DNA from: a virus
Length of the DNA: 64,000 bases
IMG/VR virus record: IMGVR_UViG_3300047585_000208
Coordinates: 1 to 64,000 of that record
Direction: 5' to 3' (one strand)
The translations under genes and the position numbers were made by a program. This document shows positions 22,765 to 32,773 of this stretch, in pieces. Each line of letters starts with the position of its first letter. Positions within the stretch are counted from its first letter, which is position 1. The notes under the pieces were generated by a model, which had not been told where the DNA came from, ran no database searches, and saw only the letters and a list, made by a program, of their open reading frames with translations.

Positions 22765-25347
22765 ATGTTTCAAGCCTCAGATCCTCGGCCCTACGCGCTT
22801 GAACTTCAAGGACTTCGCGATTCTCCGTCCCCAACCACTCGTCCCTTCCGTGATCCAACAAACTCTTTCAATCGGCACAAACTCGACCTAGGCGTCGAGC
22901 CGTCATTCATATTTGCTCGCATAGTCGATTACGTAGCTCAAAGCCATTGTTACAAATGTCAATTGAGCAGAGGCGGCCCCATCATCATGGCGACCGACTT
23001 GACCCATACTTCTCTTCAAATAACCGGCGCCTCCTCTATAGCGACCTACTCTCCTGGCACCGGCGTTTTCCTTCTGTATCATCCCCAAAGTACCGTTGCA
23101 TTTATTTTAGGCTGCCTGCCGGATTTCTCCTACGACCCCACAATCGGCCTTTCCGATCTCCTAGTTCAGGGTTCAAACGTTGGCCTACGCTCTGACGTTG
23201 TCCATACCTTCCCATTTAGCTTTCCACAAGGGGGTAACATCGAGGATCGGTCAGCTCGAAGGCCTTTCGACTCCCTCTCAGGTGAATGGGGAGCAATGAG
23301 CGAACTAGGCGTAGGCGTCCTAGTCGACAGCTTCATGGCCTATTTGCGAGCAGATGAGGAAACTGGCTTTTTTGCCTTCTACCATGACCAACTCGCTCGA
23401 ATGGCTGGTCACAACTTAGAACTCCGCTCCTCTGGTCACGTCAGAACCGAATACGACGATCAAAATGAATTTGACGGAGTATCGGGTTGGAGTCCGTACC
23501 TATTTGAAGCCCGTGGTGCGTTCTACCCAAATAAGCAAGTCTTTCGCGAGCTCGGTGCCGCCGATGCTCAGCAGCAAACCCCCTGGTATTCCGCCTATGA
23601 GCCCTTCTATGACGACCAACTAGCTTTCAACCGAAGATCTAACTACACCGGCTACTTAGGCCAAGGTGGCGCTTCTACTGTGGCTGTACCACCTATCGGG
23701 GTCAGCCAAAACGAAATCAACCGGCTGTCCGTTCCGCAGATTTTCCCGGGAGTATTCGAAGAAGGGGTAGGACTAGACGGCTCTGTCGCGATCCGCAGTG
23801 CTAAAGGAATCTTCATTTCCAAGCGACCTTTGATTCCTCTGCCAAAACAGCAAAAGCTTCCAGATGACCCAACCGGCGACACCGACCTAAACTACAAAGC
23901 GGCCGGTATTTACGGAGATGGCCCTGATCAACTAGTCCATGACCTTCCTCAGCCAACTGTAGGTGGTTCTGCTTCGCGAGCTGCTGGAATCATGGACCTT
24001 TACGACTTCACCTACAATTGGCAAGCTTGGCGTAGCGGTTTTCAATATCACACTCTCGACTGGTATCTCCCACAAGAATCAGCCATGCCAATGGCTGGCA
24101 ACATGCAAGCCGGCATTCCTTTTTACGGCAATCTCTCTGCGAGTCAATATCTTCCTGCTCCAGCTCCTTTCACGATGGCTGTTGATGAAAGATACGGCAA
24201 TGTAATGTACTTTCCCAATAACTCGCTGATCGCGCTAATGGAAGATGGCGGGCTGATGTTTGTCGATGGCTGGGGCAGCGAGATTTTGATGTCAGCCGGA
24301 TCGATTAGGCTGTCCTGTGCTGGGGATGTATTTGCGGCACCGGGTAGGAACTTCAACGTGTGGAGCGGCTACGATACTGAAATCAAGGCCAATAACTGCG
24401 TAGATATTTCTGCTAACCAGGGCAGCATTCGCACGAAAGCTCAACAGCAGCATATGGCAGTTGCTGGAAATGGCGGGTGTGGCGGGTTCCTGTTTGAAAG
24501 TAGAGCTGCTACTGGACCAGGTTATACCTATGACCCAAACAATCCGATTTCAAACGGCTTCAATGTAAGGTGTCCTGCGAGTCCTGTCGTAATGATGGGT
24601 CAGGATATGCTTTTAACAACCCGATATCCTGTGCAAGGCAACCACATTGTCATAGACGCTGGAACGGCTAAGACTATTCTTAATGGTGAATACGTTGAGG
24701 CTCAAGCAACTGAGGCTGTAACTTTGATTACTGGTGGAGCTGTTCATGAATTCTGGAACGGCTACGTAACACTAACTGGCGACACGAGCGTAGATGGAAA
24801 GATCGTTGTTTCGAATTGCGGGTTATTTGGGACTTCGGTAGCTGCGCCTCAAGTAGCAGCTAACTTGAACATATACGACGGAACCACATCGGCTATTGTT
24901 TCAACTGCGGTAGCAGATATAGCTACGAGAGAGTCTGCTCTTGCTAGTTATGCGATTGTTGCGTCTTTAGACGTTACTGAGCTCGTAACTACTGCACCAG
25001 CTCTTCCAACCGTTCAATTCGAATGGCGAGATGCGCCGGACTACCTCACAGAAGGTTTCGTGTATTATGAATCCCGCTGGCAGCAGGTAGCTAGACTAAC
25101 TGGTCAAGGGCTTCCGGGCTGGGTTGAGAGCGCTTCAGTTGACGCTTTCGGTAACAGAACGATGCCGTACCCTGGAATCAGCACTTGGACGGCTGAAGAC
25201 AGCTATGCCACTCAAAATCTGAATATCCATGACCAAGTTACTGATATTGCTCAAGACCGGGGTAGCTTGTATGAGACAGCTACTTATGCTGTTCCCGAGT
25301 TTATTACATTAAACGGTAATTACTCAGTAATCTCAAATGCTGAGTAA
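22765..25347 (+). CDS. Baseplate central spike protein (VgrG/gp5-like)
   Basis: 860 aa. An OB-fold-like segment lies near residues 50-120 (FARIVDYVAQSHCYKCQLS and STVAFILGCLPDF), as in gp5/VgrG. A long middle domain follows, then a beta-helical part (LMFVDGWGSEILMSAGSIRLSCAGD, FNVWSGYDTEIKANN, SIRTKAQQQ) of the VgrG-spike type with short strands repeated, and a helical/beta tail. No lysozyme motif seen. Start has only a weak GGAC upstream. Palindrome provides its Glu-stop end. Confidence 0.65.
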   Translation: MFQASDPRPYALELQGLRDSPSPTTRPFRDPTNSFNRHKLDLGVEPSFIFARIVDYVAQSHCYKCQLSRGGPIIMATDLTHTSLQITGASSIATYSPGTGVFLLYHPQSTVAFILGCLPDFSYDPTIGLSDLLVQGSNVGLRSDVVHTFPFSFPQGGNIEDRSARRPFDSLSGEWGAMSELGVGVLVDSFMAYLRADEETGFFAFYHDQLARMAGHNLELRSSGHVRTEYDDQNEFDGVSGWSPYLFEARGAFYPNKQVFRELGAADAQQQTPWYSAYEPFYDDQLAFNRRSNYTGYLGQGGASTVAVPPIGVSQNEINRLSVPQIFPGVFEEGVGLDGSVAIRSAKGIFISKRPLIPLPKQQKLPDDPTGDTDLNYKAAGIYGDGPDQLVHDLPQPTVGGSASRAAGIMDLYDFTYNWQAWRSGFQYHTLDWYLPQESAMPMAGNMQAGIPFYGNLSASQYLPAPAPFTMAVDERYGNVMYFPNNSLIALMEDGGLMFVDGWGSEILMSAGSIRLSCAGDVFAAPGRNFNVWSGYDTEIKANNCVDISANQGSIRTKAQQQHMAVAGNGGCGGFLFESRAATGPGYTYDPNNPISNGFNVRCPASPVVMMGQDMLLTTRYPVQGNHIVIDAGTAKTILNGEYVEAQATEAVTLITGGAVHEFWNGYVTLTGDTSVDGKIVVSNCGLFGTSVAAPQVAANLNIYDGTTSAIVSTAVADIATRESALASYAIVASLDVTELVTTAPALPTVQFEWRDAPDYLTEGFVYYESRWQQVARLTGQGLPGWVESASVDAFGNRTMPYPGISTWTAEDSYATQNLNIHDQVTDIAQDRGSLYETATYAVPEFITLNGNYSVISNAE

Positions 25348-25358
25348 TGCATTACTCA
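25341..25358. repeat. Dispersed palindrome
   Basis: Glu-stop of the spike gene; a CAGTAATCTCA half-site lies just upstream. Confidence 0.95.
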
Positions 25359-25369
25359 AGGAGTCCAAA

Positions 25370-26398
25370 ATGGCAGAATTTAAAGTGCACGACCGTCGTC
25401 CTAGCCCTAAACTGGCGCCTGGCCAAGACAAACTCGCTGAAATGATCAAAGCTGGGCCGCTTCCGTTTAAGCCTGGTACGGTTCTGCATGCTAGCGAAAG
25501 TCAAGACCTAAAGGTCTTGGGTTGGGAAGAAGGTGATCCTATTCCGGCTAACTTCGCTAAAGAAGTAGCTAAAGAGAAGGAGCTAGCTGCGGCGGACTTC
25601 AAAGCTGAAGTAAATAAGCTAACAAAGCTTCCCAACCTCAAGCTTCCCCCTGAAACTCGTATTGGCGACCTGCCCAGGGAACACCAGCAGCGGCTCTCTA
25701 AAGCTCTCCAAGACTATAAAGAGATGCTTCCACAGCTAAAGAAAAGCCAGGAGAGTCAGGCAGCTTTGCCTCCGCATATTGCTCAGGCAGTAGCTCAGAT
25801 TCAAAGTGCTGTAGAAGAACCAGTTGTGAAAGAAGAAAACAAGGAAGAAACTAACCCCGAGAAGCACGAGCACTGTCCGCGCTGCTTTTGGGATGTTAAG
25901 CAGAAAAATGTAGCTGAACCGGACATGATCGACAAAATGGTCTTTACAGCCGCCATTTTGGGAGGGTTACCGTTCAAGAAAGATTACTCTTTCCTTAATG
26001 GAAAGCTTGTTGCGGCTTTTAGGAGCGCCAGCACCTCAGCTATGTCTCTATTGTCTGACCAAATCAGCCATGACATGAAAAACGGCAAGATTGGCAGCAT
26101 TGACGACGCTTTGCGCCTCGGACATAATTACAGGCTCGCGATCAGTCTTGATTACATTGCTTGCGATGGCCAAGTTACTAAAATTGCTCCTGGAGTAGAC
26201 GAAGCGCTTAGCCAGCCAACGGACGGAAATGAAACTCAGCTGCCTAGGATTGTCGAGCAGCTCAAAGAAACTTCTCCGCTAAACAACGAATTTACTTGGG
26301 ATCTTCTTCTTGGAGCTGTAACCAGGTTCATCGCTATTGGTAGGACACTCCAGGACAGGGCGCATAAGCCGGATTTTTCGATAGCGACCGAAGCCTAA
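25370..26398 (+). CDS. Probable tail assembly chaperone-like protein
   Basis: 342 aa, ATG after CAAGGAGTCCAAA; an upstream in-frame TTG would lie in the palindrome. N-terminal half is charged and helical; a zinc-knuckle-like HEHCPRCFWDV sits near 180; the C-terminal half (FTAAILGGLPFKKDYSFL, LVAAFRSASTSAMSLLSDQ, DYIACDG) matches the general plan of phage tail assembly chaperones, which lie just before the tape measure as here. Confidence 0.55.
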   Translation: MAEFKVHDRRPSPKLAPGQDKLAEMIKAGPLPFKPGTVLHASESQDLKVLGWEEGDPIPANFAKEVAKEKELAAADFKAEVNKLTKLPNLKLPPETRIGDLPREHQQRLSKALQDYKEMLPQLKKSQESQAALPPHIAQAVAQIQSAVEEPVVKEENKEETNPEKHEHCPRCFWDVKQKNVAEPDMIDKMVFTAAILGGLPFKKDYSFLNGKLVAAFRSASTSAMSLLSDQISHDMKNGKIGSIDDALRLGHNYRLAISLDYIACDGQVTKIAPGVDEALSQPTDGNETQLPRIVEQLKETSPLNNEFTWDLLLGAVTRFIAIGRTLQDRAHKPDFSIATEA

Positions 26399-26418
26399 GC
26401 CTGCTTCGCGAGTCGCAC

Positions 26419-26817
26419 ATGCGGAAGCTTTTAGACTTCCGAGAGGCTCAGTTCCAAGACCCCGATTGGTGGTTACTAGTCAGCTGGACGACTGACTGGG
26501 TAGAACAAACTCTGCTCAACGAGCTTTTGGAGCTGAGCCACGACCTAAATCTAGCAGTAATGGATTACTCGCTAGAGCAAAAAGCCTTCGATACGCACTG
26601 GGATCGCGCTAATACCATACGCGAAGCCGTTCAAAAGCATAAGCTTCCATGGATCGAGACTAAAATTAAGGGAGTCTCTCGCGGAGAGACAAAGAGCCTT
26701 ATTGCGCAGTGGAAAGCTATCTTTGGTGATCCTGAGGACCCAGAGGTCGCAAAGAGAATTGAACTAACTGTATTGCGCATGCGGCAAGCGTCTCAGCAAG
26801 TTTGCGAGGTAAACTAA
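26419..26817 (+). CDS. Second small tail assembly gene, 132 aa
   Basis: Helical protein (DWVEQTLLNELLELSHDL, VAKRIELTVLRMRQASQQV) between the chaperone-like and tape-measure genes. Such positions often hold the second chaperone product; here it is a separate frame 20 bases downstream rather than a frameshift extension. Start has no strong ribosome binding site (GCGAGTCGCAC). Confidence 0.55.
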   Translation: MRKLLDFREAQFQDPDWWLLVSWTTDWVEQTLLNELLELSHDLNLAVMDYSLEQKAFDTHWDRANTIREAVQKHKLPWIETKIKGVSRGETKSLIAQWKAIFGDPEDPEVAKRIELTVLRMRQASQQVCEVN

Positions 26818-26818
26818 C

Positions 26819-28924
26819 GTGCCTGGTCAACCAGTCAATAGTTGGCAACCTCGTGTTGACCCGTCTTTTCAAACCGGCAGTAGTACTGCCGACATGCTTC
26901 TTCAGCTTCTCTCTCAGCCCATTCATCAGCGAGCTGCCAGCGCCGGTGTGGCGATGGGGCAGTTTAGCCCGACTCAGAGTTATTACGACCGACTTCAGGG
27001 ACTACAGTTTAACCAGCAGCTAATGCAGTCCATGACTGCTGGTAATGTTGGTGATCGTCAATTCTATAGTCAGTTTCTTAACGGCCTCAACCATATAGTT
27101 GGTGGTGCCCCCCTCACAGGCGCACGAGGCACTGCGGCACAACAAGCTATTAACGACGTTGCAGCGATTAGCCCAGCTCTAGCTGTAACAATGCCGAGAT
27201 TGTTCGATCAGTTGCACGGTCAGCGAGGTTCTTCTCAAGTTCTAGCCGCTGAGCTCTTTATGTCTGGCCGTGGGATGTTTAATCCTGCGACCGGCCATCT
27301 TGGATTTGACGGAGCAAGAGCCGGAGCACTAGCTAACTCAGTTTACGCAGATCTTTTTGCAGTTCGCGGTACGCCAGGTAGCGATGCGGACGCAGCTAAC
27401 CTTCGGCGAACTCACGGTTTTAGCGCTGGGCAAGCTGGTGAAATCTTTAATCAGCTTCAGCAGATGGGGCAAGGAGGCCAACTTACTGGGAATGTTAGAC
27501 AAGACTCTAGGAACATATCTCGCAGAATCGAAGAAATGACAGGGGCTGTCCGTGCTATGCAGGACATTTTTGGTGATATGGGGCATCCCAACGCACCAAT
27601 GCACCAGCTTATGGCCTCGTTAGACGCGCTGACTGCTGGCGGTGTAATGACGATGAGCCCAGAGCGCATGCAGCAAAATGTTCGGCGCATGCAAGCTCTA
27701 GCGCACCAGGGCGGGGTTGGATTTGAATATATGGCTGCAGCTGCTCAAGCTGGCGGCATGATGGCTGAAGGTGTTGGGATAAGCAGGCAGTTTGGAGTGG
27801 CAACTGCTCAATCGTCTATGGCTTTTCGAACCGCGTTTAGAAGCTTAGCCGGAAATCAAGGGTTCGGCGGATTCGAAAGTCCTGACGATGCTAGGGTTGA
27901 AGATCAGCGATTAAGGACTGCGGCGGCTAATAGTTCAGTTGGTCGGGTTGTTGGCGCTGTTCAAGCTATGGCAGAAGCCGGGTTGATTCACGGAGCCGAT
28001 CCTTCAACACCAGAAGGGCGTAGACGATTAAGCGAAATTTCAAACCAAGTAGCTGATCTCGGGCCAGGTCAAACCTCTCAATTTTTACAAGGACTTGGTG
28101 TAGCTCCGGCTACATTTAATAACTTTCTTAGTAACCACCAAGCTAATAACGGAGCTTTATTCCGTAACGGCGGAGCAGACATTGTTCAAGCTCGTCAAAT
28201 TAATGAAGTGGCTCAAGGTGCTATACCGCTAGCTGGTAGCGCTTTTGCTGGGTCGCAACCCGCAGCTAATTTGCAAGGCATTGGCGCGGCTGTTTTTGGC
28301 GCGCTTAGACAAATAGGTGATTCAAACCCAGATCTTTTAGAGAATCGCGAAGGTAGGAGACCTGCCCTTATTCAAGCTGTTCAGCAGCGATTACGCGCTA
28401 ACAACATTCACGGTAGCGATGCCGAGGTTGCTAATTCTATTCAAAGCGTTGAAGGCTTTGCGTGGGGCCAGCACAACCGACCTTTAGCTTCAGTGCTCTC
28501 GGTTCATGGCGATCGGATACGCCAAGAGGCTAATCGCAACCTTTTGAATGCTGATGCCCAAGGTGCTGCAGCAGAAGGATTAGCCGGGTTAGGCCAACAA
28601 AACGTTACTCGTCGATTAGCTGATGTAATAGCCGCAGCTCCTGGAATATCAATAGGCGCAGCTGTACAAAGGCTTTTAGGCGCTATTCCGCAAGAACAAC
28701 GCCAAGCTGCCGCCCGAGATTTATTAAACGACCAGAGAGTTGCTAATGACCCAATGATTAGTGGGTTTTTACGCGGTGTTGCTGGACCTCAAGAAGCTGT
28801 TAGCCCAGCGGCAGCCGGTGCCGGAGGCGCAATGCGAATCACTGGAACGCTTGATCTTCGTAATGGAAACATTAATGCTAATGGAGACATTGGAGCTGTT
28901 CCGCCGCCCGGAGGTAGGCAATAA
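26819..28924 (+). CDS. Tape measure protein
   Basis: 701 aa, GTG one base past the previous stop. Long Ala/Gln/Gly-rich helical protein (MQNVRRMQALAHQGGVGFEY, AAAAQAGGMMAEGVG, QAAARDLLNDQRV) lacking enzymatic motifs, located between tail chaperone and baseplate genes. It would set tail length; at 701 aa the tail would be roughly 100 nm by the usual 0.15 nm per residue rule. Confidence 0.7.
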   Translation: MPGQPVNSWQPRVDPSFQTGSSTADMLLQLLSQPIHQRAASAGVAMGQFSPTQSYYDRLQGLQFNQQLMQSMTAGNVGDRQFYSQFLNGLNHIVGGAPLTGARGTAAQQAINDVAAISPALAVTMPRLFDQLHGQRGSSQVLAAELFMSGRGMFNPATGHLGFDGARAGALANSVYADLFAVRGTPGSDADAANLRRTHGFSAGQAGEIFNQLQQMGQGGQLTGNVRQDSRNISRRIEEMTGAVRAMQDIFGDMGHPNAPMHQLMASLDALTAGGVMTMSPERMQQNVRRMQALAHQGGVGFEYMAAAAQAGGMMAEGVGISRQFGVATAQSSMAFRTAFRSLAGNQGFGGFESPDDARVEDQRLRTAAANSSVGRVVGAVQAMAEAGLIHGADPSTPEGRRRLSEISNQVADLGPGQTSQFLQGLGVAPATFNNFLSNHQANNGALFRNGGADIVQARQINEVAQGAIPLAGSAFAGSQPAANLQGIGAAVFGALRQIGDSNPDLLENREGRRPALIQAVQQRLRANNIHGSDAEVANSIQSVEGFAWGQHNRPLASVLSVHGDRIRQEANRNLLNADAQGAAAEGLAGLGQQNVTRRLADVIAAAPGISIGAAVQRLLGAIPQEQRQAAARDLLNDQRVANDPMISGFLRGVAGPQEAVSPAAAGAGGAMRITGTLDLRNGNINANGDIGAVPPPGGRQ

Positions 28925-29460
28925 TGGCTGACATATTCGTTTCAAGCCCCGGTTCAGTTGTAGTGGTTGCAAGCCCCGGTATACCGATGAAACTATCGAT
29001 GCAGCGCTGGGGCGGATTCTCTAGTATGAACTCAATTTTGACTGGCATTCAAACTCAGACAAAATCTGGTGTTCAGTACATGTACTCGCTCAGAGACATG
29101 ATTTATATCTACACTTTTGGAGAGCGGCTTGCCCCTATGTCAATCTCCGGGCTAGCCTTCGCTCAGGCCTGCGTAGACGCAAACTTTGTTGGACCACCTA
29201 CTCTTCAGCAGTCTTCTCATGGTATTGAACTTGCTCTTAGGTATTACGGAGAAAACCGGGTTGCTAAATTGGGAGCGCCAGTCACAATAACCCTTGGAGT
29301 TCAAACAACCTTTTATGGGTTTATGGACGGTGGGTCTTTTAATGTTACGGATCCAGACAGCATGATTGGTAATTTTTCCTTCAACTTTACTGCGATCTTG
29401 TCTCCTCAGGCTCTAGCAGACACGCCACCTTCTTCTAACATCCCATCAGGAAATACTTAG
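28924..29460 (+). CDS. Tail tube/baseplate tube-like protein, 178 aa
   Basis: ATG overlaps the tape-measure stop (TAATG). Strand pattern and length are similar to the 22049 protein (VVVVASPGIPMKLSMQRWGG, YMYSLRDMIYIYTFGERLAP, VTITLGVQTTFYGFMDGG). MYSLRDMIYIYTFGERLAPMS is the long hairpin expected of tube-fold proteins, so it may be the tube initiator on the baseplate hub. Confidence 0.55.
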   Translation: MADIFVSSPGSVVVVASPGIPMKLSMQRWGGFSSMNSILTGIQTQTKSGVQYMYSLRDMIYIYTFGERLAPMSISGLAFAQACVDANFVGPPTLQQSSHGIELALRYYGENRVAKLGAPVTITLGVQTTFYGFMDGGSFNVTDPDSMIGNFSFNFTAILSPQALADTPPSSNIPSGNT

Positions 29461-30248
29461 TGATAAACCAAGTACGAACTCTTCTGCTTAACCAAAACAG
29501 TAGCAACGCTCCAGGGCCAAACTACCCAGGAGAAGAGTACGTACCAGTCGGTTACGCTGCGCAGCAACTGCCTAATGCTCTTCAAACTGTCTGGAGTGTT
29601 CTATTCGGAGTAAGCCCAGACAGGGCTTTACTTAACTGGCGTCTTCGCGCTTACATGGGCATTCTTCACGCGAGCCAGCTCGCTGAGTACGTTTATGCTT
29701 TAGACCCTAGAGTTACCTATCTGCCGTTTAAGGACGATTTGCTTTATCTGGCTGCAGAAGGTGCAAGCTTTGCGCAGCTAGTTAATAGCGGCCAAACTCT
29801 TACCTGGGCTAGTTCTATTTACCCAGCGCAGTATGGTAATCGGATTCTTCTTCAATACGGGCTGACTGTTACAAGTAACTCGCAGGTAGAGATTACGTAT
29901 TACAGCAATTCGTCTGGCACAGTTACTACTGTTCCACAGAGTTACTCAGTTAACAGTGGACTGTCTTCTCCTGTAGCTTTGCCTGGTTCATCTTTAGCAG
30001 TGCAGTTTACAGCCGGAACTGGAAGTGTTTGGAACATTCAAGCGCTTGCGCGACCGACGGTTGGGATTCCAGAAGTATTAGCTGAATGTTTAGCCTCTTT
30101 GACTAGCCAACAGCTAAACGCTGTTTTCAATAACTCAGCAACTTCTCAAATTCCAACCTTCCAGAATCTTTGGGAGCAAGAGGATCAGCTTCCGTATAGG
30201 CTTGGCGGGTTAATCATCGCACTCGCGTACTCTATCAATAACTTATGA
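29460..30248 (+). CDS. Baseplate-associated structural protein, 262 aa
   Basis: GTG overlapping the previous stop (TAGTG). N-terminal helical region (LLNWRLRAYMGILHASQLAEYVY), central beta part (LTWASSIYPAQYGNRILLQYG), C-terminal helix (LGGLIIALAYSINNL). Lies between tube-initiator-like and hub genes; role inferred from position. Confidence 0.6.
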   Translation: MINQVRTLLLNQNSSNAPGPNYPGEEYVPVGYAAQQLPNALQTVWSVLFGVSPDRALLNWRLRAYMGILHASQLAEYVYALDPRVTYLPFKDDLLYLAAEGASFAQLVNSGQTLTWASSIYPAQYGNRILLQYGLTVTSNSQVEITYYSNSSGTVTTVPQSYSVNSGLSSPVALPGSSLAVQFTAGTGSVWNIQALARPTVGIPEVLAECLASLTSQQLNAVFNNSATSQIPTFQNLWEQEDQLPYRLGGLIIALAYSINNL

Positions 30249-30255
30249 GATACGC

Positions 30256-32010
30256 ATGTCAACAATAAATTGGGCAACAAATCGAATTCAGATGTGGGGG
30301 TCAATCTGGATTCCTATTAATGGAGTGCCGACTCCATTCATTCTCGACATTTCTCATGCAGAAATGAACTGGGGAATTAACTCTATTCCTACAGCAACGG
30401 TTCTTTTAAGCACTGGTTTTAATTCTAAAGATGGTTTACCTGCGACTATTCACTATCTCGTAAATTACTTAAAGATGCAGTTGCCATTTGCGCTAATTCT
30501 TCAAGTAACCCCTTTAACTAATTCACTAGGTATTCCTCCTTATGTGTGGCCAGACACTTGGCCCAACACGCCGTTTTCAGTGTTTGAAGGCTACACTGCT
30601 GCGATAGGCTTTTCAACTAGCATGAGTGGACAAGCTACTTATACACTCACGATTGATCATTGGCTTTCAGATCTAAATTATTCGTCAGCGCTTACAGCTT
30701 CGACGAATACACTTAGCGCTAGCCGGCTCGCAAGATCTGCGAACATCTTCTTTAATACCCCCGTTGGCGTAGCAGCCGGGGGTGCCGGTGCTAATTTTGT
30801 TTCTGCAACTGGAGGGCTTGCTTATTTTAGTACTGGGCGCATTGCTACTGATTTTTGGGGGCTAAGTCTTAAGCCTTGGCTACAAGGGCTTTGTCGACAA
30901 GATGTTTTAACTGACCCGTCTACAATCGCAGCCGGAGGCGCTATTGCTGGTGGCGAAAATAGCCAAGCACTTAAGGCTTTGGCTAGATTCGAGCCTTTCG
31001 CAAATACTGGTTATACCTGGGGTGTTCCTTTACCTTTCGGTATTGATATTACCCAGCAAGCAACTGCGCTTAATATTCTATTTCAATCGATCAATGAAGA
31101 CGCGGTTCAAGGAAGTATAACAAGCTGGTATTCGCAGACACTGTGGGAAAAACTCGGAACTTACGCCGCTAACTACTTGTTCTCAGTTGTCCCAATGGTA
31201 AAGCGTTGTTTAGTTGTACCAATGCAACCAGGTATTCAGGGCGTTTGGCAAACAATTTACACAGAAGAGTACGATCAAATCAGCTTTGGTGGGTTACTTC
31301 CCAGACTTATTCGTGGAGTACGAATTCTTGGAGGACTGGGTAATGATTTTGGGGCAAACGGTGGAGTACAGCCACAGAACGGCGCAAATGCAGCTCAGAC
31401 TTCTGTAGGTGGAACTTTCAATAATCCAAATCTGACCGCTGGGATGCTCCTTTATCTCGACGCGCCAAAGTGGCTTAGCTGCATAACTAGCCCAAATGCA
31501 CTAGGCCGGGCCGCTTTAGCGCCTAACGGAGTTTGTGGTAATGCTTTGTTTCCAGGGTCTGGAGTTACTTTTAATGGGTTTACAGCAGTCGCAAGAAGGC
31601 AAGCTGGTCAAGGTGTTCTAACCAATTATGCGCAGTCAATGTACGTTAATGAAATTCTGCAAGGTCGTACCGGTAGACTTACAGGCAAACTGCGCTTTGA
31701 TATCTCCCCCGGTTCAAGCGTGCGTGTAGCGATTAACGAAGAAGCATTTATTGCTGCGAAGCTTCCAGCCGTGGTCGGCGATAATTACATGTATGGAACC
31801 GTTAGGCGACTTACGCACGTTATTGACGCAGAGCAAACTTCAGCTTCAACTACATTCGATATCGGTTGGTTGCGCTCAGAAGCTGAAAATGCTCTTCCAG
31901 GAACCTCAATTGCTGCGCACCCAATATGGGCTAATCAGTGGTATGGGGCGCCAAATGTAGACTTGCCGCAGTTTATACCTAACACCCTTGGCCCAAACCC
32001 GCTTAGTTGA
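30256..32010 (+). CDS. Baseplate hub protein (gp27-like)
   Basis: 584 aa, ATG after GAGATACGC. Beginning IWIPINGVPTPFILDIS and a D/beta-barrel-rich layout with GYTAAIGFSTSMSGQATYTLTIDHW resemble T4 gp27/phage protein D-type hubs. The C-terminal part (GRTGRLTGKLRFDISPGSSV, RLTHVIDAEQTSASTTFDIG) is the typical second barrel ending in a ridge. Would form the trimeric socket for the spike at 22765. Confidence 0.6.
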   Translation: MSTINWATNRIQMWGSIWIPINGVPTPFILDISHAEMNWGINSIPTATVLLSTGFNSKDGLPATIHYLVNYLKMQLPFALILQVTPLTNSLGIPPYVWPDTWPNTPFSVFEGYTAAIGFSTSMSGQATYTLTIDHWLSDLNYSSALTASTNTLSASRLARSANIFFNTPVGVAAGGAGANFVSATGGLAYFSTGRIATDFWGLSLKPWLQGLCRQDVLTDPSTIAAGGAIAGGENSQALKALARFEPFANTGYTWGVPLPFGIDITQQATALNILFQSINEDAVQGSITSWYSQTLWEKLGTYAANYLFSVVPMVKRCLVVPMQPGIQGVWQTIYTEEYDQISFGGLLPRLIRGVRILGGLGNDFGANGGVQPQNGANAAQTSVGGTFNNPNLTAGMLLYLDAPKWLSCITSPNALGRAALAPNGVCGNALFPGSGVTFNGFTAVARRQAGQGVLTNYAQSMYVNEILQGRTGRLTGKLRFDISPGSSVRVAINEEAFIAAKLPAVVGDNYMYGTVRRLTHVIDAEQTSASTTFDIGWLRSEAENALPGTSIAAHPIWANQWYGAPNVDLPQFIPNTLGPNPLS

Positions 32011-32025
32011 GTAATGCATTACTCA
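32008..32025. repeat. Dispersed palindrome
   Basis: Its TGA is the stop of the hub gene; sigma gene follows. Confidence 0.95.
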
Positions 32026-32035
32026 GATAAAAACT

Positions 32036-32773
32036 ATGGACGATTATCTAGAGCCCCATTTTGCAGAGCCATTTAAGGCCTGGCAAGCTAAGCCGACGTC
32101 AGACGCTACTAGCTCGCTCCTAAAAGCTATTAATCCAGTCCTAGACGCGGCTGTAAGAACCTATGGCGGTAGTAAAGCTAGTCCTACGCTAAAGAGCCAC
32201 GCTAAAGTTATGGCGCTTGACGCCCTAAAGCGCTACGACCCTTCCAGAGCTAAACTCCGTACCCATCTAATGGTTCAGTTGCAAGGTCTTAGGCGTGTGT
32301 CTGCTAAAGAAGGCCAAATGGTCTCAATCCCTGAGCGCGTAGCGCTGCACCTTGGAATGCTGCACTCTGCTGAGAATGAACTCAAAGATCAGCTTGGTCG
32401 TGATCCGTCTGATATTGAGCTAGCTGACCACACAAAGCTGTCTACAAAAAGAATTGCTTATATTCGGCAAGCTAAGCCTACTTACGCCGAAGGGCAATTT
32501 ATGAGTCAGTCCGAAGAGGGCGGAGAAGAGCTAATCCATCCAGCTACAGCTGGGCTAAATGACGAACACTGGGTCAAATACGTTCACAGCGACCTCAGCC
32601 CAACAGATCAAGTTATCCTTGAGCACTCTCTTGGGCTCTTTGGTAAGCGAAAATTGAATAAGGGCGCTATTGCTCGCAAACTCAATATGAGCGGCGGCGC
32701 TGTTACTCAAAGAGCAGCTAAGATTCAATCGATGCTGGATAAAGGTAGTCAACTCGGGGCGGGATTAATTTAA
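32036..32773 (+). CDS. Sigma-70-family RNA polymerase sigma factor
   Basis: 245 aa. Region 2-like: LDAAVRTYGGSKASPTLKS, then ALDALKRYDPSRAKLRTHL (DP-x-RAKLRTHL corresponds to FDP-x-G-x-F-x-TYA). Region 3-like: ENELKDQLGRDPSDIELADH. Region 4 helix-turn-helix: LSPTDQVILEHSLGLFG, KGAIARKLNMSGGAVTQRAAKI. It would redirect host RNA polymerase to phage promoters, plausibly for late genes; embedded in the baseplate cluster and followed at once by a structural gene. Confidence 0.8.
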   Translation: MDDYLEPHFAEPFKAWQAKPTSDATSSLLKAINPVLDAAVRTYGGSKASPTLKSHAKVMALDALKRYDPSRAKLRTHLMVQLQGLRRVSAKEGQMVSIPERVALHLGMLHSAENELKDQLGRDPSDIELADHTKLSTKRIAYIRQAKPTYAEGQFMSQSEEGGEELIHPATAGLNDEHWVKYVHSDLSPTDQVILEHSLGLFGKRKLNKGAIARKLNMSGGAVTQRAAKIQSMLDKGSQLGAGLI